Of a stretch of 10,965 bases of DNA, positions 5,040-10,965 are shown piece by piece. This DNA comes from Treponema sp. (GTDB lineage Bacteria > Spirochaetota > Spirochaetia > Treponematales > Breznakiellaceae). The notes beneath the pieces were generated by a model. That model did not search any database. It was not told the DNA's origin and saw only the letters and a list, made by a program, of their open reading frames with translations. The first letter of the stretch is position 1. Each line of letters begins with the position of its first letter. The position numbers and the translations under genes are program-made. The stretch covers positions 1-10,965 of the forward strand of contig WRAL01000018.1 of assembly GCA_009780285.1 (NCBI GenBank). The letters run 5' to 3'.

Positions 5040-7022
5040 ATGGTTTCTATGGATACAAAGGCGCTGGAAAAAGTCGCCCTCAGCATAAGGGCGCTAAGCA
5101 TTGATGCGGTAGAGCGCGCAGGATCGGGCCATCCCGGCCTTCCGCTTGGAACAGCGGAACTTGGCGCGATGCTTTATGGGGAACTTCTCCGCCACGATCC
5201 CTCGCGCCCCCAATGGCCGGACCGAGATCGCTTTATTTTATCCGCCGGGCATGGATCGATGTTGCTGTATTCGCTTTTGCACCTTTGCGGCTATCCGGAA
5301 ATGTCGCTGGAAGATATACGCAACTTCCGTCGGCTTGGCTCCCGCGCCTCGGGGCACCCGGAATACGGAATGGCCGCCGGCATCGAGGCCGGCAGCGGGC
5401 CTCTTGGACAGGGCATTTCCATGGCCGTCGGGTTTGCCGTTGCCGAAACAATGCTCGCCGCGCGTTTTAATGATGCGGCGCATACAATCGTTGACCACTG
5501 TACTTATGCGCTTGTGGGCGACGGCTGCCTCATGGAAGGCGTTTCCGGCGAGGCAAGTTCCTTCGCCGGGCATTACGGCCTTGGAAAATTAATCGCGTAT
5601 TACGATTCCAACAGGATGACGATTGACGGAAGCACAGACCTTGTGTTTACCGAGGACGTGGCCGCCCGTTATCGCGCCTACGGCTGGCAAGTGCTTCAAG
5701 GCTCTATGTACGACTTTAATGAAATAGCCGCGCTTACCGCTCAGGCAAAGGCCGAGGCGAACAAGCCCAGCCTTATCATTCTTACCTCTATTATTGGCAA
5801 AGGATCGCCAAAGAAACAGGACACGCCGGACGCGCACAGCGGGCCGCTTGGCCCCGAGGAAATCGCGACTGCGCGCGCAAACCTTGGCATTCCCGGCGAT
5901 TTCTACGTAGCGCCTGAGGCGCTGGATTATTTCGCGGCAAAGCGCGGCGAATGGAAAAAGGCCAGCGCGCAATGGCAGTTGGTCTTTGATGCCTGGTCGA
6001 AGGCAAACCCCGAAAAGCGCAGGGAATGGGATGCCTTTCATTCAGGCCAGGCGGATACCTCGACAGCGCCTGTGTTTAAGCGCGGCGAGGAAATCGCGAT
6101 TCGCGCCGCTGGAAACAAAGCCCTCTGCGCCTTGGCCGATGCCAACGCAAACCTTGTCGGCGGCTCGGCCGACCTAAAAGGCCCCAACTCCGCTGGCCTT
6201 CCGCCGAACGCCGGCGTTTGGACCCGCGAAAATCGCGGTGGTCGCTACATTCACTTTGGCATACGGGAATTCGCGATGGCGGCGATCTGCAACGGCATTT
6301 CCCTTCACGGCGGGCTTCGCGCCTATTGCTCCACCTTCATGGTTTTTTCCGATTACATGCGTCCGGCGATGCGCCTTTCGGCGCTAATGAAACAGCCAGT
6401 AATTTACGCGCTCACCCACGATTCGATTTTTGTTGGCCCCGACGGCCCGACGCACCAGCCGGTAGAACAGTTCGCGGGCTTTAGGGCCATGCCCAATCTG
6501 CGCGTTTTACGCCCGGCCGATGCCGAGGAATGCGCCGAAGCCTGGGCGATGGCGATGGAGGAAACGAAAATGCCGACAGTGATTGCGCTTGCGCGACAGA
6601 ACATCGCCGTTTTCGACAAGGCAGACAAGGATTGGAAGCGCTCGATCCGGCGCGGCGCATATCTCGTAAAGCGCAGCGAGGGAAAGCCGGAACTGACGGT
6701 CATCGCAACCGGCACCGAGGTCGATCTTGCGCTTGCCGCCGTGGAAAAAATCGGCGGGGAAAAAATAGCCGTGGTCTCGATGCCCAGCCGTGAACTCTTC
6801 GAATCCCAAAGCGCGGAAGTCCGCGACGCTATAGTCGCGCCCGGCGCGCGAACCGTGGTTTGCGAGGCCGGCGCGCGCAGCGGCTGGGAACGCTGGGCAA
6901 AAACGGAGGACATTCTTTCGGTGGACAGTTTCGGGGAATCAGGCACGGCGGAAGAAGTCGCCGGCCATCTTGGCATGACCGTGGATGCGCTGGTGGGGAT
7001 TATACGGAAAGAAGGGCGCTGA
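5040..7022 (+). CDS. tkt: Transketolase, single full-length chain
   Basis: A 660-residue thiamine-diphosphate enzyme that moves two-carbon units between ketose and aldose phosphates in the non-oxidative pentose phosphate pathway. The substrate-channel and cofactor histidines are visible at residues 31 (SGHPGLPLG), 71 (SAGHGS), 106 (SGHPEYG), 266 (AHSGPLG), 460 (THDS) and 472 (GPDGPTHQP). The ThDP/metal motif runs from GDGCLMEG (160-167) to YYDSN (187-191). The catalytic Glu is E410 in GIREFAMAA. The C-terminal domain follows, with SMPSRELFESQ (580-590). The segment ADLKGPN (377-383) replaces the usual DLxPSN, so the Ser that contacts substrate phosphate in yeast and E. coli enzymes is absent here. 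I recall the same in Treponema-type enzymes. The ATG at 5040 follows AGGGAG by 7 bases and gives the normal length; the frame is open further upstream across the terminator. No convincing promoter is seen in the 112-base gap. Confidence 0.95.
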   Translation: MVSMDTKALEKVALSIRALSIDAVERAGSGHPGLPLGTAELGAMLYGELLRHDPSRPQWPDRDRFILSAGHGSMLLYSLLHLCGYPEMSLEDIRNFRRLGSRASGHPEYGMAAGIEAGSGPLGQGISMAVGFAVAETMLAARFNDAAHTIVDHCTYALVGDGCLMEGVSGEASSFAGHYGLGKLIAYYDSNRMTIDGSTDLVFTEDVAARYRAYGWQVLQGSMYDFNEIAALTAQAKAEANKPSLIILTSIIGKGSPKKQDTPDAHSGPLGPEEIATARANLGIPGDFYVAPEALDYFAAKRGEWKKASAQWQLVFDAWSKANPEKRREWDAFHSGQADTSTAPVFKRGEEIAIRAAGNKALCALADANANLVGGSADLKGPNSAGLPPNAGVWTRENRGGRYIHFGIREFAMAAICNGISLHGGLRAYCSTFMVFSDYMRPAMRLSALMKQPVIYALTHDSIFVGPDGPTHQPVEQFAGFRAMPNLRVLRPADAEECAEAWAMAMEETKMPTVIALARQNIAVFDKADKDWKRSIRRGAYLVKRSEGKPELTVIATGTEVDLALAAVEKIGGEKIAVVSMPSRELFESQSAEVRDAIVAPGARTVVCEAGARSGWERWAKTEDILSVDSFGESGTAEEVAGHLGMTVDALVGIIRKEGR

Positions 7023-7035
7023 TCCGGAAACTAAG

Positions 7036-7065
7036 GCCAACGCTCCCCATAGCAGGAGCGTTGGC
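7036..7065. terminator. Hairpin between convergent tkt and toxin genes
   Basis: A perfect 11-bp stem, GCCAACGCTCC (7036-7046) with GGAGCGTTGGC (7055-7065), encloses an 8-base loop. It starts 13 bases after the tkt stop and lies 20 bases beyond the toxin stop on the other strand. Neither side has a T run, so it is either a weak bidirectional terminator or a 3'-end stabilising structure. Confidence 0.5.
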
Positions 7066-7085
7066 GCCGTCTAGCTGGCCGCCGG

Positions 7086-7490
7086 CTATCGCCCGTACAG
7101 TTTCAGAAACGCCCCGGGAGTGAGGATTTCAGGACGTCTCATTTCAAGCGGGGAAAAATCTCCGTCGCCGGAGAGCAGCACATCCACGTCCTCGTCGATT
7201 GCCGAGGCAAGTACCGGCAGATCCTTGTCGTCACGAATGCTCGGGTATTTTGACGCATCGATTTTTTCCGGGGTGTAGGCAAGCTCGAAAGGCAGTTCCC
7301 GCAGAAAATTCTCGAGCAGGCCGTACTTCTCCGGGAACTTCCGCCTGACAACTCTTTTCAGCTCGTCCAGTATGTAGGTTGACAGCACGACGGTATGGAG
7401 GCAGGCGATTTCATCCACTAGACGGGAAATGCCCGGAGAGGACAGGATAGCCGCAGAGACAAGCACGTTGGTATCAAGCATTACCCGCAA
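7086..7490 (-). CDS. PIN-domain toxin (putative toxin-antitoxin ribonuclease, COG1569-like)
   Basis: A 134-residue PIN-fold protein, probably a metal-dependent endoribonuclease toxin. The acidic active-site residues are in the expected places: Asp6 in MLDTNVLVSA, Glu43 in LDELKRVV, Asp87/Asp90 in IRDDKDLPVLA, and Asp109/Asp111 in LLSGDGDF. The spacing and the words DTNVLVSA and LSGDGDF fit the COG1569 group better than classic VapC. I chose the TTG at 7490 because it gives MRVMLDTN, the usual PIN N-terminus, and AAGGAA lies just upstream. The ATG at 7481 would drop three residues and has a poorly spaced ribosome site. The gene overlaps the antitoxin by 17 bases (8 if the ATG is used), which suggests coupled translation. 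It is convergent with tkt. Confidence 0.86.
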   Translation of the reverse strand: MRVMLDTNVLVSAAILSSPGISRLVDEIACLHTVVLSTYILDELKRVVRRKFPEKYGLLENFLRELPFELAYTPEKIDASKYPSIRDDKDLPVLASAIDEDVDVLLSGDGDFSPLEMRRPEILTPGAFLKLYGR

Positions 7491-7749
7491 GGCGTTCCTT
7501 CCACATCTGCTCCCTTACTTCGTCAACCAACGCAACCACGTCCTGTTCGTTCTTAATGCCCAGCCGGTCCGCCTCGCCTGCGAAGCCGGAGCGCAGGTTG
7601 GCGAAGGCGGTTTTGGTGGCATTAGCCACCACGATGCGATCCTGCTCCTCAATGAAGACAACCTTATCGCCTTCGCCCACGCCGAGTTTTTCGCGTATGC
7701 CGGCCGGAATAGTAATCTGCCCGCCAACGGTTATTCTTGCGACTTCCAT
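7474..7749 (-). CDS. AbrB/SpoVT-family antitoxin for the PIN toxin
   Basis: A 91-residue protein. The N-terminal swapped-hairpin DNA-binding domain of the SpoVT-AbrB/MazE type is plain: MEVARITVGGQITIPAGIRE, then KLGVGEGDKVVFIEEQDRIVV (to about residue 42). The remaining ~50 residues are helical and charged and would be the toxin-neutralising tail. Such proteins bind the PIN partner and repress their own promoter. The ATG at 7749 starts the family's usual N-terminus. An in-frame ATG at 7767 would add six residues (MPYTVG) but lies upstream of the -10 box seen here. No proper ribosome site precedes 7749, and the predicted transcription start falls on the ATG itself. The 3' end overlaps the toxin gene. 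Confidence 0.88.
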   Translation of the reverse strand: MEVARITVGGQITIPAGIREKLGVGEGDKVVFIEEQDRIVVANATKTAFANLRSGFAGEADRLGIKNEQDVVALVDEVREQMWKERLAGNA

Positions 7750-7769
7750 GCCTACAGTATACGGCATAC
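7748..7769 (-). promoter_or_regulatory. Candidate autoregulatory operator of the AbrB/PIN operon
   Basis: Two interleaved inverted repeats cover the -10 box and the start codon: ATGCC/GGCAT (7748-7752 and 7763-7767) and GTAT/ATAC (7757-7760 and 7766-7769). Their position fits repression by the AbrB-type antitoxin, which is normal for this family. The repeats are short, so the assignment rests mainly on location. Confidence 0.35.
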
Positions 7770-7784
7770 CTGATACGGGGGCAA
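7756..7784 (-). promoter_or_regulatory. Promoter of the antitoxin-toxin operon
   Basis: The minus strand has TTGCCC (7784 to 7779), exactly 17 bases, then TATACT (7761 to 7756). The -10 box matches five of six consensus bases and the -35 box matches three, including TTG. The predicted +1 is base 7749, which is the A of the antitoxin ATG. Confidence 0.55.
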
Positions 7785-7804
7785 GGGCAAGGTATTGGAC
7801 GACG

Positions 7805-7842
7805 AATGCCGGACACGAAGTCCCGGTGGCTAATACCGGACA
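7805..7842. repeat. Short direct and inverted repeats in a gene-free stretch (possible mobile-element remnant)
   Basis: AATGCCGGACA (7805-7815) is repeated as AATACCGGACA (7832-7842), with one mismatch in eleven. Between and across them, GTCCCGGT (7820-7827) can pair with ACCGGAC (7835-7841) with one bulge. The stretch from about 7770 to 8005 holds no gene that I can support. These repeats resemble transposon-end or small repetitive-element structure, but no transposase is nearby and I cannot name a family. Confidence 0.4.
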
Positions 7843-7966
7843 TCGGTGTCAGATGCTACGATTCAAATTAAATGGAAAGATTGGTATCCGTGGACTAAAG
7901 CCCGAATTCGACGAGATTAGGGAGCCGGCAACAGGGTGAAAGCGTCGTGAGGACGCGCCGAAATGC

Positions 7967-7996
7967 AAGCCCCGCCCTATTCGCCGGCGGGCTTTT
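7967..7996 (-). terminator. Probable terminator of the hsdS-hsdM operon
   Basis: AAGCCCCGCC (7967-7976) pairs with GGCGGGCTT (7986-7994) with one bulged base and a 9-base loop. It lies 11 bases after the hsdM stop on the minus strand. The minus-strand tail after the stem is only moderately T-rich, while the plus-strand side has TTTT, so it could work in either direction. Confidence 0.6.
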
Positions 7997-8005
7997 ACCT
8001 CGGCC

Positions 8006-9760
8006 TTATGGCAACTCCGGCAATCCAAGCTCTTTCAAAAACCGGTTGTGCCTTTTCCTTGCCTCTTTGATGTCGCGCTCAATTTTAGCTAAGTTTAAAT
8101 TCACCTCCGCAAGATCAATAATTTCTTCTTCCGCAGAAGTGCTTACATATCGTGATATATTTAGATTATAACCGTTCTTCTCGATTTCTTCCATCGAAAC
8201 ACGACGGGAATATTTTTTGTCGCTTTCCTGGCGGTACTGATATGTTTGCACTATTCTCTCTATATGCTTTGGCAAGAGCACGTTCTGACGCTTGCCCTTT
8301 TCAAAATGTTCGCTCGCGTTAATGAACAGCACGTCTTCAGCTCTTTTGCATTTTTTAAGCACGAGAATACAAACCGGAATGCCGGTAGAGAAAAACAAAT
8401 TGGCAGGCAGTCCGATAACGGTGTCGATGTTGTTTTCTTTGAGTAGCTTGGTTCTGATTTCTTCTTCCTTGCCGCCACGGAACAAAACACCGTGGGGTAA
8501 AATTATAGCCATTGTGCCGTCATCGCTTAAAAAATGAAAGCCATGCAAAAGAAATGTGAAATCCGCCGCCGATTTTGGGGCCAATCCATAGCCCTTAAAG
8601 CGAAAATCTTCGGACATAGCTTCGGTCGGTTCCCAGCGGTAACTAAATGGAGGATTTGCGACAATTGCATCGCATTTTAACTTTTTCGCAGGATTCATTT
8701 CGCTCAAAATATCCCAATCGTTCGACAGCGAATCGCCGTGGAAAATTTGGAACTCGGTACTCTTGAATCCATGCAAGAGCATATTCATACGGGCAAGGTT
8801 GTAGGTTGTAATGTTCTTTTCCTGGCCATATATTTGCCCGATGCTGTTTGGTTCAAGATGGTTTTTTACGTTGATCAAAAGAGAGCCTGAACCGCAGGCA
8901 AAGTCAAACAGGTTACTGATGGATTTCTTTTTCCCCTTGTCGGGATCGTGGCTGTCAAGAATAACAATGCGAGAAAGGATATTGGATATTTGCTGCGGGG
9001 TATAGAACTCGCCGGCTTTCTTTCCTGAACCCGCCGCAAACTGGCCTATCAGATACTCATAGGCGTTTCCCAAAAGGTCATTTTCGTTGCAAAATCCTGA
9101 AAGGCCCTTGGATATTTCATTTATTATGGAACACAGCATTGTATTACGGCTGTCGTAGATTTTGCCGAGCTTATCGGAATCGAGATTAACCTCGGAGAAT
9201 AATCCGCGAAACTCGCTTTTGAAGGATTCATTTTCGATAAACTTAAATCCCGACTGTAATGTCTTCAAGAGAAAATTACTCTGCTTGCGGGCCAACTCAC
9301 TTATGTTGCTCCAAAGATAATGCGGCTTAAGCACATAATGAAATTTACGGAGCATCTGTTTTTCAAAGGCTGCAACATCATTCATGTTTTTCGCATACCA
9401 AATGGACAAGGGCGTTAGTAATTCCGTTTCGGTGTTATCTTTGCTTTCTTTGGCGAGCATATTTTTAAAGTTTTTTTCCAATTGCGCAACGCTCAACCCA
9501 CCGAAGGTAATTTTTCCAACCGAAGCATTGCGGTTTTTCCCCTCGTCTGTCGATTTCATTTTTTCGATAAATTCCTCGCATTGCAAGTAATCACGGCCAA
9601 GTTCCTTCTTTGCGGCTTCTTCGTAATTGTCGGAAAGATAACGCAAAAAAAGGAAGGAGAGCATATAATCCCGAAAATCGTCTGGGTTCATGGCTCCGCG
9701 CAGTTTGTCGGCTATGTTCCACAAGGTTGCGCCCAATTGTTTTTGCCGGTTATCGTTCAT
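8006..9760 (-). CDS. hsdM: Type I restriction-modification DNA methyltransferase subunit HsdM
   Basis: A 584-residue N6-adenine methyltransferase subunit that works with HsdS (M2S) to methylate the recognition site, and with HsdR to cut unmodified DNA. The N-terminal HsdM helical domain (LGATLWNIADKLRG, residues 9-22) and the family motif EFYTPQQIS (251-259) are present. The AdoMet-binding motif I is DFACGSGSL (286-294). The catalytic motif IV is NPPF (369-372), the gamma-class signature for adenine methylation. The last ~45 residues are a charged helix, likely the contact with HsdS. The length is within the family range. The ATG at 9760 overlaps the hsdS stop by four bases (ATGA), with GGAG 9 bases before it. 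Catalytic motifs are intact, so it is probably active. The region is AT-richer than the PTS/tkt part, consistent with horizontal acquisition. Confidence 0.96.
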   Translation of the reverse strand: MNDNRQKQLGATLWNIADKLRGAMNPDDFRDYMLSFLFLRYLSDNYEEAAKKELGRDYLQCEEFIEKMKSTDEGKNRNASVGKITFGGLSVAQLEKNFKNMLAKESKDNTETELLTPLSIWYAKNMNDVAAFEKQMLRKFHYVLKPHYLWSNISELARKQSNFLLKTLQSGFKFIENESFKSEFRGLFSEVNLDSDKLGKIYDSRNTMLCSIINEISKGLSGFCNENDLLGNAYEYLIGQFAAGSGKKAGEFYTPQQISNILSRIVILDSHDPDKGKKKSISNLFDFACGSGSLLINVKNHLEPNSIGQIYGQEKNITTYNLARMNMLLHGFKSTEFQIFHGDSLSNDWDILSEMNPAKKLKCDAIVANPPFSYRWEPTEAMSEDFRFKGYGLAPKSAADFTFLLHGFHFLSDDGTMAIILPHGVLFRGGKEEEIRTKLLKENNIDTVIGLPANLFFSTGIPVCILVLKKCKRAEDVLFINASEHFEKGKRQNVLLPKHIERIVQTYQYRQESDKKYSRRVSMEEIEKNGYNLNISRYVSTSAEEEIIDLAEVNLNLAKIERDIKEARKRHNRFLKELGLPELP

Positions 9761-10965
9761 TCCGTCATCTCCTGCGCAGAGGGGAATAATCTTTGCATTA
9801 AGCCTTTTTTGTGCTGTTTCAAGGCTTTGATTTTTTCTGTTTGGGCGGTTATTAATTCGTCAATATTTCTGAGTAGTCCACTTATAACAACTTGCTCCTT
9901 TGATTGCGTTGGAACAACAACGACATAAGGTTCAATGTGTTTATTATTGATTTGTGGTATTGTAGATGTGTCAGCAATTTTGAAAAGCCCAACTCGACTT
10001 ACCAAAGCAAACAGAAACTCTGCCTCAATTCCTTTTGGCTCTAATGCCATCATATTGGTGTCCATATAAGCATCTTTACCGAGCATCCTAACTTTATTTG
10101 TCATGATTGCCGCACCGCGCTTTGCAAAAACCGTGCTTCCCGATTTGATTAATGTGTATTTTTTGTGCGATTTCACTTTCAACTGTGAGTTTTTTTGTAC
10201 TCTTTCGGAATGATTCAAATCATCAACTTTGATGAACAGCTCGTCCTCGCCTATGTCAAATTCGGACGGCGACCATCCCGAATATATTCTCACAACATCT
10301 CCTAATTTCCGCCGTTCCCAAGTGCCGTCATAGCCCTCAAAACGCGCTTCCGGCACAGTTTCACCCTCGGCGGGAAACAGCTTCTGCATCAAGCCCTTTT
10401 TGTGTGTCCTGAGAACTTCGAGTTTCTTGTTTTCAGCGGCGATAAGGTCGTCAAGGGGTGATAGGCAATCGGCGATTTTTTGCTGTTCTTCCTTCACTGG
10501 GATATATAGAGCAACAGAAGAAAATAAAGTTTTGTTAATAATCGGAACGGCCTGTTTTCCCGCAAGCTGTGCTATCTTGTTGGAGTTTAAATCTAACGCA
10601 TAATAGATGAATTCACTAGCAAACCCGCCGAAAGGGATAACTGCATTTATTTGTTGGTTTGTAGCACAATCAAATTTATTCTGAGCAATTTTACCAATAG
10701 TTGAGCCAATACAAACAAACAAAATACTGTACGCAGGTATTTTCCGTGTCTTTGAGTAGCCTTCTTCAGAAAGAGTTGTTTTAGTATTAACGACTACCTT
10801 CGTGCTAGTAATATCACCAGGCGTGATAAACAGTCTTTCTCCACCGTAGTTTTCAGCATCCGTTGTTTTCGGCGTGTTACCAGTAACTATGTCTCCAATT
10901 TGTGCAATCGTTTTTTTCTCCCACTCCCTGTTGCTCTTAAACTCCGGAAACCTCAATCTCGGCAC
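9757..10965 (-). CDS. hsdS: Type I restriction-modification specificity subunit HsdS, 5' end at or beyond the window edge
   Basis: At least 402 residues of a two-TRD specificity subunit that chooses the bipartite DNA target. The order is: target-recognition domain 1 (about 14-157, starting EWEKKTIAQIGDIVTGNTP), central coiled-coil region (159-198, EEQQKIADCL to KKGLMQKLFP), domain 2 (about 215-355, starting TWERRKLGDVVRIYSGWSP), and the C-terminal coiled coil (356-395, KEQVVISGLL to KKGLMQRLFP). The two halves are a clear internal duplication. The first visible codon is GTG at the edge, followed by PRLRFPEF. Relatives usually have a few residues before this motif, so I treat the start as missing. 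The gene precedes hsdM, with which it overlaps by four bases. The DNA sequence recognised cannot be read from the protein by eye. Confidence 0.94.
   Translation of the reverse strand: MPRLRFPEFKSNREWEKKTIAQIGDIVTGNTPKTTDAENYGGERLFITPGDITSTKVVVNTKTTLSEEGYSKTRKIPAYSILFVCIGSTIGKIAQNKFDCATNQQINAVIPFGGFASEFIYYALDLNSNKIAQLAGKQAVPIINKTLFSSVALYIPVKEEQQKIADCLSPLDDLIAAENKKLEVLRTHKKGLMQKLFPAEGETVPEARFEGYDGTWERRKLGDVVRIYSGWSPSEFDIGEDELFIKVDDLNHSERVQKNSQLKVKSHKKYTLIKSGSTVFAKRGAAIMTNKVRMLGKDAYMDTNMMALEPKGIEAEFLFALVSRVGLFKIADTSTIPQINNKHIEPYVVVVPTQSKEQVVISGLLRNIDELITAQTEKIKALKQHKKGLMQRLFPSAQEMTE
9781..9900 (-). repeat. C-terminal conserved coiled-coil repeat of hsdS (copy 2)
   Basis: This encodes residues 356-395 and is homologous to the central copy at 10372-10491. 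Both copies end in HKKGLMQ[KR]LFP. The match is strongest over the last 33 bases (9781-9813 against 10372-10404), with partial nucleotide identity. These copies set the spacing between the two half-sites. Confidence 0.7.
10372..10491 (-). repeat. Central conserved coiled-coil repeat of hsdS (copy 1)
   Basis: This encodes residues 159-198 between the two target-recognition domains and is the partner of the repeat at 9781-9900. Repeats of this kind can recombine to exchange recognition domains, but no inverted or silent hsdS copy is visible inside the window. Confidence 0.7.

Noticed and set aside
5146..5592. Overlapping plus- and minus-strand open frames within tkt and ulaA.
   Set aside because: They arise from GC-rich codon bias over strongly conserved genes; none shows a ribosome site or family pattern.
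7805..7842. A CRISPR array suggested by the spaced CCGGACA repeats.
   Set aside because: There are only two short imperfect copies, no regular spacers, and no cas genes.
7853..7939. A 28-codon plus-strand frame in the gene-free stretch.
   Set aside because: It has no ribosome site, no recognisable motif, and is of a length expected by chance.

Overview
The window is one chromosomal segment with two compositional halves. Bases 1 to about 7070 are GC-rich and densely coding. From about 8000 to the right edge the DNA is visibly AT-richer and carries a type I restriction-modification operon. The transketolase wording (a single ~660-residue chain with ADLKGPN in the pyrimidine domain, SGHPEYG, and GDGCLMEG) resembles, from memory, the versions found in Treponema and related spirochaetes. 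That makes a moderate-GC spirochaete my best guess, with low to moderate confidence. No taxonomic marker is present to settle it.

Left edge, minus strand: the body of a tRNA-Cys(GCA), cut by the window start, with a good sigma70-type promoter and a leader hairpin. Upstream of it is a small VOC/PhnB-like (glyoxalase-fold) gene.

Centre, plus strand: an apparent sugar-uptake operon made of a PRD-containing PTS regulator of MtlR/LicR architecture, then EIIA, EIIB and EIIC of the ascorbate (Ula/Sga) PTS family. The genes are tightly packed: a 20-base gap, a 4-base ATGA overlap, then an 11-base gap. A strong intrinsic terminator follows the EIIC gene, and after it comes a complete transketolase gene. 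The likely flow is that the phosphorelay loads EIIA (His65), then EIIB (Cys7), EIIC takes in and phosphorylates a sugar, the regulator senses PTS phosphorylation, and transketolase feeds a pentose-phosphate product into central metabolism. None of the ascorbate-6-phosphate catabolic enzymes (UlaG, UlaD, UlaE, UlaF) is in the window. Several residues I recall as ascorbate ligands in E. coli UlaA are replaced, so the real substrate may not be ascorbate.

Right of centre, minus strand: an AbrB-type antitoxin and PIN-domain toxin pair with overlapping genes, apparently with a promoter placed so that the antitoxin mRNA is leaderless. Between this pair and the restriction genes lies a gene-free stretch of about 250 bases with short direct and inverted repeats, possibly the remnant of a mobile element. 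Last, still on the minus strand, hsdS (running off the right edge) and hsdM overlap by four bases, with the specificity gene first. No hsdR is visible.

I see no CRISPR array, no intact insertion sequence and nothing that is convincingly a wholly new system. The most interesting lead is the PTS/transketolase locus of uncertain substrate.
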